A DNA stretch of 64,000 bases from Candidatus Woesearchaeota archaeon (GCA_013202845.1 JABMPT010000001.1:116244-180243); one strand, 5' to 3'; positions 17,016-27,080 are shown, counted from the stretch's first letter. Numbers and translations are program-made. Notes: generated by a model from the letters alone, not told the origin.

Positions 17016-17645
17016 TTATATTCTTCCTCTTGAGAAATAGTCCTTCATATCTTTTTCAGATAAATGTGTCTTTCCAGAGAATGATCTATTGAAACTTCTG
17101 TGCTGTCTCTTCAGATAGATTCCATATGCAAATCCCACTGCCATTCCAACTAGATGAGCTATGTTTCCAACTCCTGATGGAAAGAATATGCCTCCAATAT
17201 CCATGAGTGCCCATACTACTCCTGCTACCCAAAAAGGCATTGGGATTGCGAAGAAAAACAATACACGAAGATTTGGCATCAAGACAATTAATGTGGCTAG
17301 TATTCCCATTATTGCTCCGCTGGCACCAAGTGCTGCATTGTAGAATTGGCTTGAGACAAGTGCTGCAATGATTCCTGATGCAAAGTATACTAACAAGAAT
17401 TTTTTGGGACCTATTCTTCTTTCAACTATTCCTCCAAATAATACCAAAGCGTACATATTGAACAACAGATGAGCAAAACCGCCATGCATAAACATATGTG
17501 TTATTAATATCCAAGGTCTTGTAAACATATCTGATGATAAGAGCATGAAATTAGCTGTTAAGGAAGGTATCATTAATTGTAGTAAAAATGCAGCGACATT
17601 GATACCTGCGAGAATTGATACAACACTTCTTTTATTGAAATTCAT
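17016..17645 (-). CDS. Rhomboid-family intramembrane serine protease
   Basis: A 209-residue six-helix rhomboid. HGGFAHLLFNMYAL matches the helix-2 HxxxN pattern; the catalytic Ser is in GASGA; the catalytic His is in NIAHLVGMAVGFAYG. Rhomboids cut single-pass membrane proteins within the bilayer. The polar tail after the last helix (about 180-209) is cytoplasmic. The window holds many single-pass surface proteins that could be substrates. Confident family call; substrate unknown. Confidence 0.95.
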   Translation of the reverse strand: MNFNKRSVVSILAGINVAAFLLQLMIPSLTANFMLLSSDMFTRPWILITHMFMHGGFAHLLFNMYALVLFGGIVERRIGPKKFLLVYFASGIIAALVSSQFYNAALGASGAIMGILATLIVLMPNLRVLFFFAIPMPFWVAGVVWALMDIGGIFFPSGVGNIAHLVGMAVGFAYGIYLKRQHRSFNRSFSGKTHLSEKDMKDYFSRGRI

Positions 17646-17726
17646 ACTATTCTAATGTTTGGTTTCTTTTTTTAAATCTTTGGATAACTAGAATACCTTT
17701 GTTAAAACGTCGTTTCTTCCACCAAA

Positions 17727-17737
17727 ATATTTAAATA
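17727..17737 (+). promoter_or_regulatory. TATA box upstream of the giant surface-protein gene
   Basis: ATATTTAAATA at 17727-17737 predicts a transcript starting near 17758, about 300 bases before the giant gene. This leaves a long structured leader, in contrast to the leaderless genes around it. Confidence 0.55.
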
Positions 17738-17760
17738 CTAGTTCTGACAGAAATATAGTG

Positions 17761-17852
17761 TAAGCTGCTTAGTTATTAAGCTTGGACACATAAAAAAAAG
17801 CGTTTTTGAGCGTTTTTTAGTAAAAAAGAGCGAAAACAAGCGTTTTCGCTTG
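17761..17852 (+). promoter_or_regulatory. Structured mRNA leader with stem-loops
   Basis: An AAGCT/AGCTT stem (17762-17783) is followed by three copies of AGCGTTTT-like text and a 9-base-pair stem AGCGAAAAC / GTTTTCGCT with an AAGC loop (17830-17851). The block lies between the promoter and the winged-helix frame. It may attenuate, stabilise or terminate transcription. Pairings were found by eye. Confidence 0.5.
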
Positions 17853-17873
17853 ATAACAAAGGAAACACCTGCG

Positions 17874-18072
17874 GTGACGAAAAATAATACCTGATAGAGC
17901 AGAATTTGTAAATTTCTTGAAGAATAATCCTAATCAGACCTATACAGCTATATCTAAACACTTTGACATTGAAATGGGGACAGTACGCGACCTCATCAAG
18001 ATGTACAATGAATTATTGACAATAACAAAGATAGGCACAGCCCTTATGGTAAACATAAAACATGCAAAATAA
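17874..18072 (+). CDS. Short winged-helix protein, start unclear or frameshifted
   Basis: An open frame after a stop at 17875-17877 encodes about 60 residues with a helix-turn-helix (TYTAISKHF then GTVRDLIKMYNELL) and a beta-hairpin wing (LLTITKIGTALMVNI). No ATG opens it: a TTG at 17917 would remove the first helix, and a GTG at 17874 is in another frame, needing one base skipped. Its stop overlaps the ATG of the giant surface protein, as in translational coupling. It could be an autoregulator of that gene, a decaying gene or chance, but the winged-helix pattern is good. Confidence 0.45.
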
Positions 18073-21000
18073 ACTAAGAACCGGACTCGTAGCACTCTTC
18101 TTCTTACTAGTGGTTATGCTAGTCCAAGCAACTATAGTAACAATAGTGACCTACGATCCGACAGGTTTACCATCGAATAATTGGACTTTAGGCACAAATG
18201 ATACAATACCTTTCAAGTTCTACTATGTTGGAAATGAAACACAGTCGAATTGTACACTTTATGTAGATGGAACTGCTATGGGAACAAGTTCTACAGTAGC
18301 AAATAATACAAACACAACATTCTATGCAAACAACACATTATCTGAGGGGGCGCATGAATGGAATATTACATGTGAATATGCTGATGGAACTAATAGTTCA
18401 ACAATTAGGAATATAAACATAGATAATTCTGATCCATCAATATTAATAACAGATAGTCCTGCTGATGAAACAACTTATCTAAATCAGAATATGTTTAATT
18501 TTTCATTTAATGCTACAGATACATATTCAACTGATCTAAGCTGTTCTTTGGACCTTTCAGAGTGGAGTTGTACTGATATTCCTCAAGTTGGTTGCGTTCC
18601 AGATCCTCCAGATTTTGATAACGAGACAAACAATAGTGCAACTACAGGCGCAATCACGACTTTTGCAGATAAAACATTCAATGATGGGATATATGTCTGG
18701 AAGATAGGATGTGATGACTGGGCAGGAAATGGTGGAAATACAGACATATTTAATTTCACAGTCGATGTAACCCCTGACAAACCAATCATTTGGCCATTAT
18801 CAACATCCACAGATGAAGAGAACCTCACAGTTATTGGATATGTGAATAGAACTACAACCACTGTAACTGTGCATGCAACAAAAGGTGGAAGCTCAAACTC
18901 AGATAGTACTTTAACCGCAGATGATTCAACGTTGAATGGAACAGGAGTAGTTGGTTCAGTAGGAAACAATTCATACTTCTTGCTGAACAGAAGTGCTTAT
19001 CCAGACTTGATAGGAAATGTGAGCTATTTGGAATTTGCTGGTCATAACAGAACCTATTTCCTAAGATATGCTGCTACAATAGATATTCACAGTGCTAATT
19101 ACTTCAAAGTAAACTTCACACCTAATCTTGAAAGTAATCTAACTAAAGGAGAAGTGGTCTATGTATATAATAACTCAAGACCATCCGGTTGGTTCAACAA
19201 TACCGTGCGTTTGTTTGCAGGAGGCAATAATATAAATGCAGAAGGTTCTAGATTGGGCTCAACTGGTCCTTCATCAGATGACTTCAATGTACACTACGAT
19301 ACACTAACTCCTACCATAGACCTTTCAACAGTGACCAACTACTCAACAAACACTCCTGGAATAGACTTTACAGTTACAGATGACTACTCTTTGAACATTT
19401 CAACAGTAGTTGTGGACTTGTCAGGAACTCTATATACTTATAGTGATACTGAATTGTTATGCTCAGGATCAAATGCATCTCAAACTTGTACATTGAGTGA
19501 AACTTTGAGTGATGGTTATTACAATATATCAGTCACTGTGAATGATACTTATGGTCAAAGCAATACTAGTGAAACAAAAGCATTCCTAGTCAATGGACAA
19601 GCGCCAACAATAGCTTTAAGTGAACCAATAGCAGATGATGTAGAAGATTTAACAAATAATGTGACCTTTAACTTTACAGTTACAGACTTGTTTGATGTCA
19701 ACACATTGAATTGTTCATTATACATTAATGGAACAGTAAACCAGACAAATGAATCAGTGGAAAACTCAACAATAACCTTCTTTGCAGTAAACGATTTGAC
19801 TGATGATTCATATAGCTGGTATGTGAGTTGCGAGAATAATGCTGGTGGAAGCAACCAGTCAGAAACAAGAACCTTGACAGTTGCTAATGCTCCTGACGCA
19901 CCAGTGTTTGAAACAACACCAACAGTTGTCAGAGAGAATAGTATAACTATAATTGGGTTTGTGAATAAGTCAGATACAACACTGAATATAACTTTCACTC
20001 AAGGTAATTGGTTCCCTAACTCAACAACTGCATTTACAAATACTTCGTCAGACTTCATAGGAACTGCAACAGTTGGAAAACAAAACATGCCTGCGGGATC
20101 AAGTTCACTATACGTTGAAACAAGTGCTGCATCCTCTTTGGCAAATGGTTATATAGAATTTGCAAACCACAATAGAGCTAACTTTGAAAGATATCAAGTG
20201 ACAGGGGTCACTGTCTATGATATGACATACTCAAATGTTACAATATCACCAAGCTTGAATTCAACTGTGACAGTTGGAGAAACAATCAAAGCATACAACT
20301 CCTCACTTCCAAGCGGATGGTTCAACTTAACATTGGAGAATCTGTTGTTGAAAGGAGGAAACAACATAACTGTCTTTGGAGAGAGATGGGGTGTAACCGG
20401 TCCATCTGCAGTGATAGAGATATTCTATGACAATGAAACTCCAGTTATAGACACTTCGAATATACCAAATGTTACAATAACAAACAGTATCAACCTAAAC
20501 TTTACAATTACAGATAACTATGAAGTAAATTTGAATACAATACTTGTAGAGATTTACAATAAAAATACAAGCGAGTTATTGACATATAATCTCAGCAACT
20601 CATCTGTATTATTCTGTTCAGGCAACTCTTCAGTATATTGCGACTTGACTCCAACACTCTCAGACGCGAACTATAGCATAAATATCAGCGTTAGAGACAC
20701 ATTAGAGCATTATGCTGAAACAAGTGTTTCAAACTTACTGGTCAAGACAATAGTGTTGTCTGTGTTCAGAGTAGATGATGGATCAGTAACCATTAGCTCA
20801 AGATGGATAAGGGTTAATTGGACAAATTCATCAGATGACTACTTGGATTATTATGAACTATCGTTAGGAACAGAGGCATATAATGAATCAGGCTATAACA
20901 GTGTAAGAGACTGGTTTAGTGTAGGAGCAAATAATTCACGGAATGAATCCTGGGATATAACTCCAGGAAATGCTTACTATTTCAATGTCAGACCTGTTGA

Positions 21001-24000
21001 TATCTTTGGCAATGTTGGAAATGTCACAAGCAGCAATGGAATAATCTATGAAGACAACAGTCCGCCAGCATTGGGTAATATAACAATTATAGGAACAGGT
21101 GCTAATATTGGTTATACCCAAAGAACAGATGAGTTAAGTGCGAACTGGAACTTCACAGACCCTCAAACAGGCATAAGCATGTATGAATACGCGATAGGAA
21201 CAACAACTTATCCAATAACAGGATGGGACTCCATAAAGATTGTAACCGAGTGGAATTATAGCAGTGTAACTGCCGCAAACCTAACATTGCAAGAAGATGT
21301 TCCATACTATTTCAGCGTTAGAGCAAAGAATGGATACCAATATGGTTATGGATGGAGTGACTGGTACTACAGCCCAAGCGATATAACAGTCGACTCTACA
21401 CCTCCTGCTGGAGGAAGTATATACTATCAAGCGGGTATCTCAACAGGAAGTTCAGTATCGATAGCGTACAGCACTGGTTATGACTTAGTATCTGGTATAT
21501 ACAGAGCTGCTTTGATGAAAGCAACAGCTAATATGAATGCAACCAACGGTGGAAGATGTGAGGGCTACAGTAACTATGATGAAGTATTAAATGTGACTTT
21601 GTTAACAAATGGTACAAATGCAACCTTAAATGATGTTAGTTTAGAAAATGGTAAGTGCCACAGGTTTGCAATATATGTTTGGGACTATGCAGGAAACAAA
21701 GCAAGATACTATCTAGGAAATCAAATCTATAACTTAAGTGTTGACTCAACACCGCCACAATCATTTACTGTTGCAGACTCAGGACATATAACCTCATCAA
21801 CAACTCTCGTGTTTAGTTGGGAATCGTCAAATGATCCTGAATCAGGAATATCATACTACCAATACCGCTTAGAGGATCAAGATGGAGGACCACCAATTGT
21901 TGATTGGACAAATAATGGATTATCAACATCTGTGAATGATTTACAAAATCTAAATCTATCGGATGAAGACACTTATTACTTAATAGTCAGAGCCTGGAAT
22001 AACATAAATGTTCAAACAAATGCTTCAAGCAATGGAATAACTTACTTAGACATGTCTACACCACTGCCGTTAACAGTTATAAGTGTAGGTAATGATACTA
22101 ATTCAGCAGATGGATGGTTGGACTTGAGCAATTCTTTAAATGTGACAATAAATCTTTCAGGAGAGAATAATCTACCGGATTGTGTGTGGTCTTATTACGA
22201 TATAGCATATACTGACGAAAATTGGCTTAATTATTCATGGAACTGCGACAACACAGCTAATGCAACAGGTATTTACACTTGCAACGCGAAAAACATAACA
22301 GAAGGAATCTGGACCTTACATGCTACTTGTAGGGACTCTGCAGGCAACAAACAAACACAGAATGAGAATACAGACTTCACATTCATTAAAGAGAATGCTC
22401 CTCCACAGATAAATATAACAATCCCTGAGAACAACTCAATAGTTAACGGAGTGATAAATGCAAGTGCAAGCATATGGGATGCGTCAAGCTACAATGCAAC
22501 CTATGAAGTAAGGAAAGTAGATGATGATAGTCTTGCAACAAGTGGAGCAATAACTGATCCAAGCAGCATCTCAATTGACACAACAAGCTTTGATGGAGAA
22601 TACACTTTAACAGTGTTTGCAATAGATGCATATAATCACAGTAGCAATGAATCAGCAGTTTTCATAGTGGACAATAATGCACCAACAGTGAACATAGTGC
22701 TAGATGAATCATACTACAATGCAGACTTTAACTTCACACTTTCAACTACGTTGTTCACTAACTTGACCTATAACTTAACAAATAGCTCAGGAAGTTTGAT
22801 TAGAAACCAGACATGGAACTACGCAGTGATGCAGAACAGTTCAACATTGAATAATGTAAGCGTAGATGTAAGTTCCTTGACTGAAGGAGTTTATACAATA
22901 AGAGCTTTGGCAATAGACAATGAATCAAATAGCAGAACTGATACAGAAACTTTCACAGTTGACACTACCGCTCCAGATAATAGAGGTGGAATAGAGGTAG
23001 AGTCAAGTGCGCCAATCTATGAGAATGAGACAGTAACATTGTACTTGAACTGGAGAGATCTTGGAGCAATGGATACTATAGTGGTGGAACACACTGCAAA
23101 TGGCTCGCTTGTGAACTATACAGCAACTGCTACAACACCTGGAGTACAGGTTTATGAGAATTACACAAGGTACAAGGTTGACATACCTATTTACTGGACA
23201 AGCACTGGAGAATTGATAAACTACACTTGGTATGCAACTGATGAAGCAGGAAACCAAAACACTTACCTATTAACCAATGTCTCTGTTGTAAACAGATTGC
23301 CAACAATAACAACAAACAACTTGACAGATGCATGGCAAAATGTATCATATTCAACATTTGTATATTTCACAGACTTGGATGATACTCAGAGCAATTCTTC
23401 ATACTTCAACTGCTCAATAGACCCAACACCAGCTGCAACTGGATTGAATATATCTATAGTTGACGACACAAGATGCTTATTGTTATGGAATAAACCTGTA
23501 GCAAACAACTATGTCGTAAACATAACTGTGAATGACTTTGATGCAAGCGGAGCTTTGCTGAACAGCACAATTAGTGAAATTAACTTTACAGTGCAGCCAA
23601 CAGTCATACAGAACAGTACTGTGAACACGAGTCACACAATAACCTTTGAATACTTGGAAAACGGAGAAGTTATGGCATCACAAACCGCAAGCACTGATAT
23701 GAACATGACATTGGCAACGTCCAACTTGTTTACATTGAGATTAAGCGTTGATAACTTAGTTGTAACCACAAGCAACTTTAATGCAACAGATAACTTGGAT
23801 GTATTCTTCCAATTATTGAACAATGACACAATTGACAATAATGATACAGACTTAGGTCCTGATAGAAGGTACAAACCATTGGAAGCATATGCTTTTAGGA
23901 TAAACTCAACACATAATGGAACATACACAGTTACTTTCAACTACTCTGAGTATGGTGTATCAAATGCGGCTAATCTGGAGATATTCAAATTTACATATGA

Positions 24001-25042
24001 TGAAGACTCAGGAGAGATAAACTACTCAGACCAGCAAACTGTGACAACCACTGTGAGCACTGCTACGTTGACAATCTATACAACAGTGTCAAACTTCTCA
24101 GTATTCGTGTTAGGATATGATACTAGTGGATCAAGTTCAACACCTCCTCCACCTTCACCTACCCAACCAGGAGGTAGTAGCAGAAGATCATCAAGCAGTA
24201 CATTCTATGTGCCTCCAGCAACTTGTGATGATAACATCTCAAACCAAGGAGAAATAGGTGTGGATTGCGGTGGACCATGTGATCCTTGCAAGACCTGCCA
24301 TGACAGGATACAGAACCAGAGAGAGACCGGTGTTGATTGTGGTGGACCATGCTTGAGATGCCAGGCAGCAACCTGTACAGATGGAATATTGAATGATGGT
24401 GAAGAAGGAATTGATTGTGGCGGACCATGCCTGCCATGTCCAGGATGCAGTAATAATTACTGGGATGAAGGAGAAGAAGGAATGGACTGCGGAGGAGTAT
24501 GCTCAAACGAGTGTGAAGTTCAAATAGTTGAAACAGTAGTAACTGAGGAAAAGATAATTGAGAAACCAATCAAGAAAACACCATCATATGTGTGGATAGT
24601 GATGATTGCAATAGCCTTGTTTGGAGGAATAGCAGCTCTATGGATATATACTAAAGAAGAAAAAGTTGTTGAAGAAACAACAGCCAGAGCAGTGGCAGAA
24701 GAGCAGGAGATAACTGAGTTGAAAGATGAAGAGAGAGATATTATGGGCAGGTATGTATATAACTATTTAGCACAAGGATTGAAAGAAGCGCAGATAAAAA
24801 CACAGCTAGTAGTAGATGGCTTTAAGGAGTATCATGTAGATACAGTTATGGCAGCGATACTGAGAGATCAAAAAATACTGGAAGTAAGTGATTACTTAGA
24901 AAGCTATACAAAGCAGGGATACACAATAGATGAATTGAAGAATTGGATACTTGATCAAGGAGTTGACCAGGACCTTCTAGAAGAAGCGATAGCTAAGAGG
25001 GATGTGAGTATCCAGTCAGAAGATAAGAAATTCGGTAGTTGA
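18062..25042 (+). CDS. Giant surface protein with Ig/FN3-like repeats and DCGGPC repeats
   Basis: A 2326-residue single-pass protein. A signal peptide (about 5-23) leads into some 2000 residues of Ig/FN3-like beta domains with recurring VDSTPP and DxTPPxxxG joints. Two tandem modules of about 200 residues (bases about 18770-19320 and 19890-20450) share the xNRxxFxRY and PSGWFN patterns. N-x-S/T sequons are very dense, which suggests heavy N-glycosylation. Near residues 2053-2150 come four Cys repeats with the core GVDCGGPC or a variant. One membrane helix (about 2176-2196) and a 130-residue cytoplasmic tail follow. The tail contains two copies of a helical motif also found in the protein at 39385. 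It probably forms surface fibres or an adhesin; partner unknown. Confidence 0.88.
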   Translation: MQNKLRTGLVALFFLLVVMLVQATIVTIVTYDPTGLPSNNWTLGTNDTIPFKFYYVGNETQSNCTLYVDGTAMGTSSTVANNTNTTFYANNTLSEGAHEWNITCEYADGTNSSTIRNINIDNSDPSILITDSPADETTYLNQNMFNFSFNATDTYSTDLSCSLDLSEWSCTDIPQVGCVPDPPDFDNETNNSATTGAITTFADKTFNDGIYVWKIGCDDWAGNGGNTDIFNFTVDVTPDKPIIWPLSTSTDEENLTVIGYVNRTTTTVTVHATKGGSSNSDSTLTADDSTLNGTGVVGSVGNNSYFLLNRSAYPDLIGNVSYLEFAGHNRTYFLRYAATIDIHSANYFKVNFTPNLESNLTKGEVVYVYNNSRPSGWFNNTVRLFAGGNNINAEGSRLGSTGPSSDDFNVHYDTLTPTIDLSTVTNYSTNTPGIDFTVTDDYSLNISTVVVDLSGTLYTYSDTELLCSGSNASQTCTLSETLSDGYYNISVTVNDTYGQSNTSETKAFLVNGQAPTIALSEPIADDVEDLTNNVTFNFTVTDLFDVNTLNCSLYINGTVNQTNESVENSTITFFAVNDLTDDSYSWYVSCENNAGGSNQSETRTLTVANAPDAPVFETTPTVVRENSITIIGFVNKSDTTLNITFTQGNWFPNSTTAFTNTSSDFIGTATVGKQNMPAGSSSLYVETSAASSLANGYIEFANHNRANFERYQVTGVTVYDMTYSNVTISPSLNSTVTVGETIKAYNSSLPSGWFNLTLENLLLKGGNNITVFGERWGVTGPSAVIEIFYDNETPVIDTSNIPNVTITNSINLNFTITDNYEVNLNTILVEIYNKNTSELLTYNLSNSSVLFCSGNSSVYCDLTPTLSDANYSINISVRDTLEHYAETSVSNLLVKTIVLSVFRVDDGSVTISSRWIRVNWTNSSDDYLDYYELSLGTEAYNESGYNSVRDWFSVGANNSRNESWDITPGNAYYFNVRPVDIFGNVGNVTSSNGIIYEDNSPPALGNITIIGTGANIGYTQRTDELSANWNFTDPQTGISMYEYAIGTTTYPITGWDSIKIVTEWNYSSVTAANLTLQEDVPYYFSVRAKNGYQYGYGWSDWYYSPSDITVDSTPPAGGSIYYQAGISTGSSVSIAYSTGYDLVSGIYRAALMKATANMNATNGGRCEGYSNYDEVLNVTLLTNGTNATLNDVSLENGKCHRFAIYVWDYAGNKARYYLGNQIYNLSVDSTPPQSFTVADSGHITSSTTLVFSWESSNDPESGISYYQYRLEDQDGGPPIVDWTNNGLSTSVNDLQNLNLSDEDTYYLIVRAWNNINVQTNASSNGITYLDMSTPLPLTVISVGNDTNSADGWLDLSNSLNVTINLSGENNLPDCVWSYYDIAYTDENWLNYSWNCDNTANATGIYTCNAKNITEGIWTLHATCRDSAGNKQTQNENTDFTFIKENAPPQINITIPENNSIVNGVINASASIWDASSYNATYEVRKVDDDSLATSGAITDPSSISIDTTSFDGEYTLTVFAIDAYNHSSNESAVFIVDNNAPTVNIVLDESYYNADFNFTLSTTLFTNLTYNLTNSSGSLIRNQTWNYAVMQNSSTLNNVSVDVSSLTEGVYTIRALAIDNESNSRTDTETFTVDTTAPDNRGGIEVESSAPIYENETVTLYLNWRDLGAMDTIVVEHTANGSLVNYTATATTPGVQVYENYTRYKVDIPIYWTSTGELINYTWYATDEAGNQNTYLLTNVSVVNRLPTITTNNLTDAWQNVSYSTFVYFTDLDDTQSNSSYFNCSIDPTPAATGLNISIVDDTRCLLLWNKPVANNYVVNITVNDFDASGALLNSTISEINFTVQPTVIQNSTVNTSHTITFEYLENGEVMASQTASTDMNMTLATSNLFTLRLSVDNLVVTTSNFNATDNLDVFFQLLNNDTIDNNDTDLGPDRRYKPLEAYAFRINSTHNGTYTVTFNYSEYGVSNAANLEIFKFTYDEDSGEINYSDQQTVTTTVSTATLTIYTTVSNFSVFVLGYDTSGSSSTPPPPSPTQPGGSSRRSSSSTFYVPPATCDDNISNQGEIGVDCGGPCDPCKTCHDRIQNQRETGVDCGGPCLRCQAATCTDGILNDGEEGIDCGGPCLPCPGCSNNYWDEGEEGMDCGGVCSNECEVQIVETVVTEEKIIEKPIKKTPSYVWIVMIAIALFGGIAALWIYTKEEKVVEETTARAVAEEQEITELKDEERDIMGRYVYNYLAQGLKEAQIKTQLVVDGFKEYHVDTVMAAILRDQKILEVSDYLESYTKQGYTIDELKNWILDQGVDQDLLEEAIAKRDVSIQSEDKKFGS

Positions 25043-25103
25043 TTATAAAAAGATTATTTTCTCCTACAACAATTTTTATATATGAAGACTTCTTTCTTGT
25101 TTT

Positions 25104-26699
25104 ATGCCGAGAACGAAATTCATTATATTTACCGGCGGAGTTCTATCTGGATTAGGGAAAGGAATCGCAGCTGCTAGCATCGGTGGCTTATTATCTTCTA
25201 AATACAAGGTTATTCCAGTAAAATGTGATGGTTATCTGAATGTTGATCCTGGAACCATGAACCCTATTGAGCATGGTGAAGTCTTTGTGCTTGATGACGG
25301 CGCAGAAGTCGATATGGACTTTGGCCATTATGAGAGGTTCATTGGAGTAACCTGTAAATCTGAGTGGAATCTAACCATGGGTAAGGTGTTTGATGCTGTT
25401 AGAAGAAAGGAGAGAAAGGGAGATTATCTGGGTAAAACAGTGCAGTTCATTCCCCATGTTACAGAGCTGATAAAGGAATGGTGGCTTCAAATCGCCAAGA
25501 AAGAGAAAGCAGACATCCTTCTTATCGAACTTGGTGGAACAATTGGAGATATAGAGAATGAGTTGTTTGTAGAGGCAGCAAGACAGCTGAGAGATGAAGT
25601 AGGTAGAAAGCATATAATGTATTCTCACTTGACATATGTTCCCATACCTTATGGTGTTAGAGAACAGAAAAGCAAGCCAACCCAGCAAAGTATCAATCTT
25701 CTAAGACAGAAAGGAATAAAACCTGACCTGATAATAGGAAGATGTGCTGAAAAATTAGATGATAAAATAAAAGAAAAAATAGCCACTTTCTGCGATGTAA
25801 GCAAAGGAGCTGTTATCTCGGGAGTGGATGTGAAGAATGTCTACAAGATACCACTCACTTTTGAAGATGAAAAAATCGCTAAGATAATAAGAAGAACTTT
25901 AGGTGTTCATGCAAAACCTGTGAGCAAGAAGTGGAGAAAACTTGTTGACAACATGGATAATCCTAAACATGAAGTCAATATAGCGATTTGCGGAAAATAT
26001 ACGAGACTAGAGGATTCTTATGCAAGCATTGTTGAAGCATTATGGCATTCAGCCGCTCATCTGAAATGCAAAATGAAAATACATTTTATAGAAACCTCTG
26101 GATTGAGGAAAGCTGGTGAGTTGTTGGAAGGTATTGATGGAGTTATTGTTCCAGGAGGATTCGGAAGCAGAGGCATTGAAGGAAAAATAAAAGTCATACA
26201 GTATTGCAGAGAGAACAATGTTCCATTTTTAGGAATATGCTATGGATTGCAACTAGCAGTTGCAGAGTTTGCAAGAAATGTCTGTGGTTTGAAAGGAGCA
26301 GTGAGCACAGAAGTTGATCCAAAGACAAAACATCCTGTGATAGATATATTACCAGAACAGAGAACAGTGGAAAACAAGGGAGGAACTATGAGATTAGGCG
26401 CTTATCCTGCAATTTTAAAAAAAGGAACGAAGATATTTGAATTATATGGTAAAGAAAATGTTTCTGAAAGGCATAGGCACAGATATGAAATTAATCCTGT
26501 GTATCATAATATACTGGAGAAGAACGGCTTGATGATGGCAGGCATGTCTCCAAACAAGAAATTAGCGGAGTTCATAGAGTTCAAATACCATGACTACTTT
26601 GTCGGCTGCCAAGGACATCCAGAGTTGAAAAGTTCTTTGTTAAAACCAGCGCCTTTATTCTATGGGTTGGTAAGAGCAGCAGTGAAAGGGAAGAAATAG
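25104..26699 (+). CDS. pyrG: CTP synthase
   Basis: A 531-residue enzyme that makes CTP from UTP, ATP and glutamine. The N-terminal synthetase domain (1 to about 270) starts with FTGGVLSGLGKGI and has CDGYLNVDPGTMNP and IELGGTIGDIE. The C-terminal class-I glutaminase has the oxyanion PGGFGSRG, the nucleophile Cys in FLGICYGLQ, and the His/Glu pair in GHPE. All catalytic residues inspected are present and the length is normal. A TATA-like TTTTTATATATG lies about 30 bases upstream of the ATG. Confidence 0.98.
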   Translation: MPRTKFIIFTGGVLSGLGKGIAAASIGGLLSSKYKVIPVKCDGYLNVDPGTMNPIEHGEVFVLDDGAEVDMDFGHYERFIGVTCKSEWNLTMGKVFDAVRRKERKGDYLGKTVQFIPHVTELIKEWWLQIAKKEKADILLIELGGTIGDIENELFVEAARQLRDEVGRKHIMYSHLTYVPIPYGVREQKSKPTQQSINLLRQKGIKPDLIIGRCAEKLDDKIKEKIATFCDVSKGAVISGVDVKNVYKIPLTFEDEKIAKIIRRTLGVHAKPVSKKWRKLVDNMDNPKHEVNIAICGKYTRLEDSYASIVEALWHSAAHLKCKMKIHFIETSGLRKAGELLEGIDGVIVPGGFGSRGIEGKIKVIQYCRENNVPFLGICYGLQLAVAEFARNVCGLKGAVSTEVDPKTKHPVIDILPEQRTVENKGGTMRLGAYPAILKKGTKIFELYGKENVSERHRHRYEINPVYHNILEKNGLMMAGMSPNKKLAEFIEFKYHDYFVGCQGHPELKSSLLKPAPLFYGLVRAAVKGKK

Positions 26700-26717
26700 A
26701 AAATAGTCTAAACACTC

Positions 26718-27080
26718 TCATTGCAAAGAAGTCACTTGCCTATTTGTTAAATATAACCCAACTATTGTTGAGGCTAGTGTCTGGTATGTTGGATCAGAAT
26801 CGCCTGTAATATATGCATACCCTCCAAAAGCAGCGTTTACTCCAAGACATAAAATGTTTGCACCAACTCTTCCAATTTTTTTAGTAGTATATTCAACTGC
26901 TAATCCATATCCTAAATTTACAATTGAAAAGAATGGTAAATTTGTAATTGCAGTATCTACAGCAGTTTCAAGATTACCTCCAGTTGTTACACTTTCAGTA
27001 ATGCCTGTTAATGTTGCAAATGATGAAGCATAAATAGCCGGATACTTTAATTTGTTTTTGATCAATAGTATTTTGTTCAT
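26718..27080 (-). CDS. Small hydrophobic hypothetical protein, 120 aa
   Basis: Unrecognised. It has two or three weakly hydrophobic Gly/Ala/Thr-rich segments (about 14-27, 48-66 and 76-93) and a basic N-terminus, so a small membrane protein is likely. It converges on pyrG and is divergent from the Lrp-type regulator at 27176. Upstream is the TATA-like TTTATTATATTG. Confidence 0.6.
   Translation of the reverse strand: MNKILLIKNKLKYPAIYASSFATLTGITESVTTGGNLETAVDTAITNLPFFSIVNLGYGLAVEYTTKKIGRVGANILCLGVNAAFGGYAYITGDSDPTYQTLASTIVGLYLTNRQVTSLQ

Larger units (their letters stand above)
17646..18061. other. 416-base intergenic region upstream of the giant surface-protein gene
   Basis: Holds a rightward promoter, a leader with several predicted hairpins and a short winged-helix reading frame, described separately. 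The first 80 bases are AT-rich and show nothing else I can name beyond the divergent start of the rhomboid gene. Confidence 0.6.

Noticed and set aside
17776..17961. 61-codon leftward open frame in the leader of the giant gene
   Set aside because: It runs antisense through the hairpins and repeats, has no ribosome site or TATA box and no protein-like pattern.
22273..22631. Leftward open frames inside the giant surface gene
   Set aside because: They are mirror frames of the repeat-rich coding sequence with no start signals.
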